From Thamnaconus septentrionalis (Eukaryota; Chordata; Actinopteri; Tetraodontiformes; Monacanthidae): a stretch of 64,000 bases of DNA. Location: assembly GCA_009823395.1 (NCBI GenBank), contig CM020501.1, forward strand, positions 4,740,361 through 4,804,360, in the 5' to 3' direction. A program made the position numbers and the translations under genes. Shown here in pieces: positions 50,398-64,000 of this stretch. The notes under the pieces were generated by a model. The model ran no database searches and was not told the DNA's origin. It was given only the letters and a program-made list of their open reading frames with translations. Each line of letters starts with the position of its first letter. Position 1 is the stretch's first letter.

Positions 50398-50829
50398 TGT
50401 GTGTGTGAAACAGAGAGGGAGACAGAGAAAGGAAAAGGTGGGGGCCGCTAGCACCCAACCAGAGTGTGTTGCTGGTCTGCATTGCTGGTCTGCAAGTGCT
50501 GAGTCTAGAGCGCTAGCTAGGTATTTTTTCAAGTGAATATTTTGGTTTTGGATGTTGTTTGGCATTTTAACAAAAGAAAAAATGGCATTTGACTTTTTTC
50601 TGGTTGAAACCTTTAAGAGATTGCAGCTGCTTGTTAAAAAAAAGAAAAAGAAATCTTTGCTAGGTGGTACAGTCTGAAACATGCTCCTCCCCTTTACCTT
50701 TTACCCTTTTTTCTCTTTCAAGCCACTGTGTGCTTTGTTAGAATTTACAAGCATTCTTACCTTCAGAGAAGAGATTTTTGCAAGTTGTTTTTTGACGGTT
50801 TAAATATATTCTGTCATAGCTGTTAAAAA

Positions 50830-50871
<42 letters not shown>

Positions 50872-53800
50872 CCAAAGTGGGTAGTTGAAAGGGTTAATTT
50901 GCATTATGTCTAATTTGTAATTTCTTTGTAATAGTTAAATCGGGAAAAACCCCCCGCAGAGGTCACTGTAATGGAGAAACTCTTAAACCCAAAACCAAGA
51001 AACAACGTGGCGGAAGCTGTATTTCTTTTTTACGTTTATTTATGTGTTTGTATGTCTGTACTTCATATCGTGTACTAGCATTTCAGTCCGTAGTATTATC
51101 TCAAAGTAGGAAAACACCCCACCCCCCTGCTGTCTTTCTCAGAATGGTTCATTCCGAGCTGCTGTAGCTTTCCATACTGTGGACTACTTTGTGCTAGAGT
51201 TGGGGGATGGGTGTTGCTTAGCAACAGTCTTTGCAGGGTACTTCCTCTCTGACGGCTGCTAGCTAGCGTTGTTGTTTTTTAAACACCACGCTTCACTTTA
51301 TTGCTGTTTAAACAAGATTTAATTTTTGATCAATTGTGGTGTGTACACAAATGCATACAAATGCACCTAGTAGGTACAATCTGAAACAGTCAATTTTCAG
51401 TAAAAATGTATTTTTTGTCAGTGCAAATATTGGGGCAGTGTTTGGCATATTAAACTTTTTTTGTCAGGTTTAGGACAGAAGTTGTCTTTACTAGTTCAAG
51501 TACAACCTACCCCTGCAGGAAGCAAGGTGGACTATTCCTAAGTCCCTCCTTCTCTTTTATGCTCCCCTGGCCTCTCAGCCGTTCCCTGCGCCTGCAATCA
51601 ACAAATCCCATTTACCCAGCGGTTACCCAAAGGTTTATGTTTTCTTTTCTTTAGAACTGCTCTAAACATGTGGTTCTATGTTGTAGCTGTTCTGATGCCT
51701 GTTGCTGTTTCTAGCCTCACGCGCAACTGAAGGTTAAAAATGCTTGTGGGAAGGGGCTTTGCTAATTGGTACTTCAGAGATGTAGATTTGCTTTTCAACG
51801 GGCTCAAGTCCAGTCAAAGTTACTGCCGATCTAACTTTTGCTCAGCAGCACTGTACCTGGTCACTAAGCGTTAACGTGAGTCAACCTGAAAGTCTACACA
51901 CACGCACACACACACACGCGCGTGCGCGCATGGGTGTGTATATATATGTATATTTACATATATATATATATACATACACATATATATACTTTCACTACGT
52001 ATGTGTACATGAGTTGTTTTAGAACAGGTTCTAATTTCAAGTACAGCATTTAGAAGAGTTTTGTGCTTGCACACCCCCCAAAAAAAAAAGAAAAGAAAAG
52101 AGGCCAGAAAAAAAAAAATCAAAGAAAGATTACTGGTAAGATAGACTTTTCTAGTGTATGACTTATGTTTTGTATTTTTTGTTGATATCTTTTAACTGAT
52201 CCTCACTTAGGCTGAGGATAGAAGCACAGCTAGTGCACAGTGTGCCGCAACCAGATACACATGCTAAAGAATCCTGCTCTGCTAGCTACAAAGAGCTCAG
52301 TCAGGCACCAGAGCTGGCGGCCATTTTAAGTTTCGGCGCTCGGTGCAGTGAACGAGGCCGCAGGATGGGGGAGGGGTGTAATATGCTCTGCGCAGTCTGC
52401 AGTAACATTGGAATGTGAAATGTTCCAGTGATTGTTCTTACAGTTTGCAGTGCTCATGGCTTGTTTATGCTACATTGCAGCTTTTGTCAGGGTCAATCTT
52501 AAATACTAAAGCTGAAAGGTCACCCTGGTGTTCACAACACACGTTACTGTATTCTCCAAGGATACTTGTTGTTCGGAAACGGCTAAATATAGATCGCCTA
52601 CCGTTGCGTCTTGTTATGCTGATTGTACTTTACAGTGTTAAGTATACACTTGAGTATATGAGCCAGAGAAGTCCCCACAGCAAGTGTTACATTTATACAT
52701 GCCGATCTCACGGCTTGCCAGCTTGATAAACCTTTGTGGCTGTTCTGACTGCTGCTGTTATGCAGTAAGCTAACAACAAACACAGATAAGTGAAGTCTAA
52801 TGATTGCCTGGACTCTGTTCCTACCCCAGAACTGTTATATTTGTATATCTGCTAAATTGTGCTGTTGTCATATGACCTGACAGCCAGCTATTGGCTTTCT
52901 CCGTCTATATTTTGGTAAGGAGTGTGTACCTTCCTTTTTCTGCGTGTACCTGGTGAGCAGTTCTCTTGTTTGCTTAATGTTTTAATGTTTACAATATTGA
53001 AAGCCTCTTGGAATCAATATCCAAATAGGCAGCATAAGTTTAGTCTTCATCCAAATATAGATGTGCTTCTCAGTTGCCATTATTATCAGTTCCCCCACTC
53101 GGATGAAAACCTAGCGATAAACGCAGACCACTCTTTTCAAAGCCAGTAGTCATTTGGTGCTCACTCTGTTTCTTTCAACTGCTGATTTCATGCTGAGTAC
53201 ATATTTTTTGTTTGTTTAAAATAAACAGAAATGGACTGTAAACCACTCTGTTTTTAACCTTGTACATTGTGGGGAAAATGTGGTAAGTCCACGGCCAGAG
53301 ACATCCAGCTAAAAGGTGCAGGACTGATCATTAATCATTCTTTTTTTATGAGATGCTGTATTTTACTTGACGTCACGGCACGTCTCGTTTGCTGCAGAGT
53401 TAAAAATGTTTAGATAATGCGGTCGTGTGCTTGATCAGATGAATATAATTAGCTTAGCATTAGCTGGAAGCTTTAACAGGTAGTGTTAGTGCTGCAGTGT
53501 GTGCAAAAATCAGATCTCCGTACTGCAAAGCCTTGGTGTTTTGCATAGCCTCTTTCAGGCTGCCAACACAGCCTCAAACTGCCTGCTCCGATTTGCTGAG
53601 TGCAGAACCAATAGCAATGAGGGGGGATGGGAAAGAGGTTGGGCCCTTCTGTTTTTATCCTCAATGTCATTTCTCTTTTCTGGATTGTAGCTCAGACAAA
53701 CATGACATCCACAAGGCACTTAGGAAATTACAGAAATAGGAGTTTAACGAAAAAGTTGACGCTAATGTGAGTGATATGTAAAAAGCCCAGAGGATTACGT

Positions 53801-54185
53801 AGCTGCACATTTGTCACTGACGGAGATACAGTAGAATGAAACTGTCAGAATCCCTTTGATTGGATTTTGATATGGAATCAGATTCAATCAATCAGAACCC
53901 AGTTGTTTGGAACCCATTCTGGTATGTTGTGGTGGAAGAATGTTCTGGAAAAGAACAAACAGTGGACAAGGGTTACACAGTGACGCCTAGTGCCCAACCT
54001 GAAACACTGCAGCTTTTTTTTTTTTTTTTTTTTTTTTTTATTATTATTATTGTTATTATATTGTGCAGTGCGGTACAGGGGTATCTGAGGTACCTGAAAC
54101 TGTGACAACGTGTGGTCACAGCTGTCACCATGGTATTGTCTGTCTGTTGTCTAAACTAAATTGTCTTTTCATTTCACAGGCAGCG

Positions 54186-63338
<9,153 letters not shown>

Positions 63339-63529
63339 GTGGGTTTGAACACTGAATAGCAAGACAGTCCAAGACCCAATAGTTGCGCTGTCAGACATTT
63401 GGACATTTCCAGGAAGGACAAACTGGGTCACAAATTTATCTCATTTGCTTACAGTTAGTATGGGTGCAACATGTTATTTAGTTAGAATAAATTATAGTGT
63501 TGTGTTGCATTATAGCTATAGCTAGCTGC

Positions 63530-63896
63530 TTGTAGGCCAGCGTTTTTCAACCTTTTTTGAGGCACGACACATTTTTACATTGAAAAAAAACTGCCATGGC
63601 ACCACCATCCAAAAATAAACAAAAAATGACACTTTTTAGGCAGAAAAATGACAATAGAGTCTCTTAACTTATACTCACTTAGTGCAAAACCGGGGCCTGT
63701 TTAGGTGCACACCAATCTGATATTCTGGGAGGAATTACGGGAGGAGAAGAGACTCGCATTCATTTTAAAGCACAGTCACTCGACAATGGAATTTTATTTT
63801 TTAGACCAATAAAGTGAAATTGAATAATTTTCCACAGCAAACCTGACATCTCACAGTACACTTGTGTGCCAGTGGTTGAAAAACACTGCTGTTGGC
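63530..63896. mobile_element. hAT-like miniature element after atf7ip exon 8
   Basis: Element 63538-63888 (351 bp) starts CAGCGTTTTTCAACC and ends GGTTGAAAAACACTG, nearly perfect inverted ends. The flanking octamers TTGTAGGC and CTGTTGGC agree at six of eight positions, consistent with an old target duplication. Confidence 0.7.
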
Positions 63897-64000
63897 TATA
63901 TATGGTTCAGCTTGTTAAGAGAAATATCGTTACAGTGGATGATGTACTGCTCAGTCTCATCATTCTCTTTGGATTTTTTCTTGCCTTTTAACTTACGACT

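Larger units (their letters stand above)
38259..54179 (+). other. atf7ip: Large first intron of atf7ip filled with repeats
   Basis: No exon chain or protein family was found in about 15.9 kb on either strand apart from LINE debris. It holds many homopolymer runs, (AAAT)n at about 49249-49278, (CA)n at about 50350-50395, CT/AT runs near 50829-50872, CA/TA runs at 51896-51990, and the LINE cluster at 45.0-47.0 kb. Confidence 0.5.

Overview
The window is vertebrate, almost certainly teleost fish, genomic DNA. The genes have many small exons with GT-AG introns. The products are vertebrate-specific families (SERHL hydrolases, SMIM45, SEPTIN3, ATF7IP), and the DNA between them carries typical fish mobile elements: L2-like and other LINE pieces, Tc1/mariner and hAT-type miniature elements, and long GT, GA and TA microsatellites. 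All recognised genes are on the + strand.

Layout. 1-2022: no coding gene seen; possibly the 3' end of an upstream transcript. 2023-7036: first serine-hydrolase-like (serhl) gene, 12 exons, intact, 306 aa. 8809-12867: a tandem second serhl copy with the same 12-exon, same-phase structure (303 aa). In this copy exon 11 appears to carry a one-base frameshift that can only be rescued by using an acceptor 2 nt further on. 13930-16200: smim45, a one-pass membrane micropeptide of 66 aa with a GC-rich 5' exon and a 1.3-kb 3' UTR. 16932-19008: an unrecognised Pro/Ser-rich, probably disordered protein gene (at least 663 aa) whose last exon is not identified. 20760-27892: septin3, with a CpG-rich non-coding first exon and nine coding exons (416 aa). 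Its N-terminus carries a Gly/His-rich stretch absent from the human protein as I remember it. 28-37.6 kb: septin3 3' UTR, a dead L2-like LINE and other repeats. 37.7-64 kb: atf7ip, with a probable non-coding first exon near 38.2 kb, a 15.9-kb repeat-filled intron, then coding exons from 54186 to the window edge.

How the genes relate. SERHL, SMIM45 and SEPTIN3 are close together on human 22q13.2, so this part looks like conserved linkage; human ATF7IP is on 12p13, so its adjacency here is a lineage difference. The genes are not a functional pathway: two metabolic-type hydrolases, a membrane micropeptide, a neuronal GTP-binding septin and a chromatin (SETDB1 partner) protein.

The most interesting observations are: (1) an in-frame readthrough of an atf7ip splice donor into a 155-codon extension that looks like a BEN-type domain with its own stop and poly(A) signal, i.e. 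a putative short ATF7IP isoform; (2) the serhl copy-2 frameshift and acceptor shift; (3) a chain of perfect inverted repeats (121, 22 and 193 bp) inside a LINE remnant at 45.9-47.0 kb; (4) the uncharacterised Pro/Ser-rich gene. No searches could be run; exon boundaries come from reading splice sites, phase and homology by eye.
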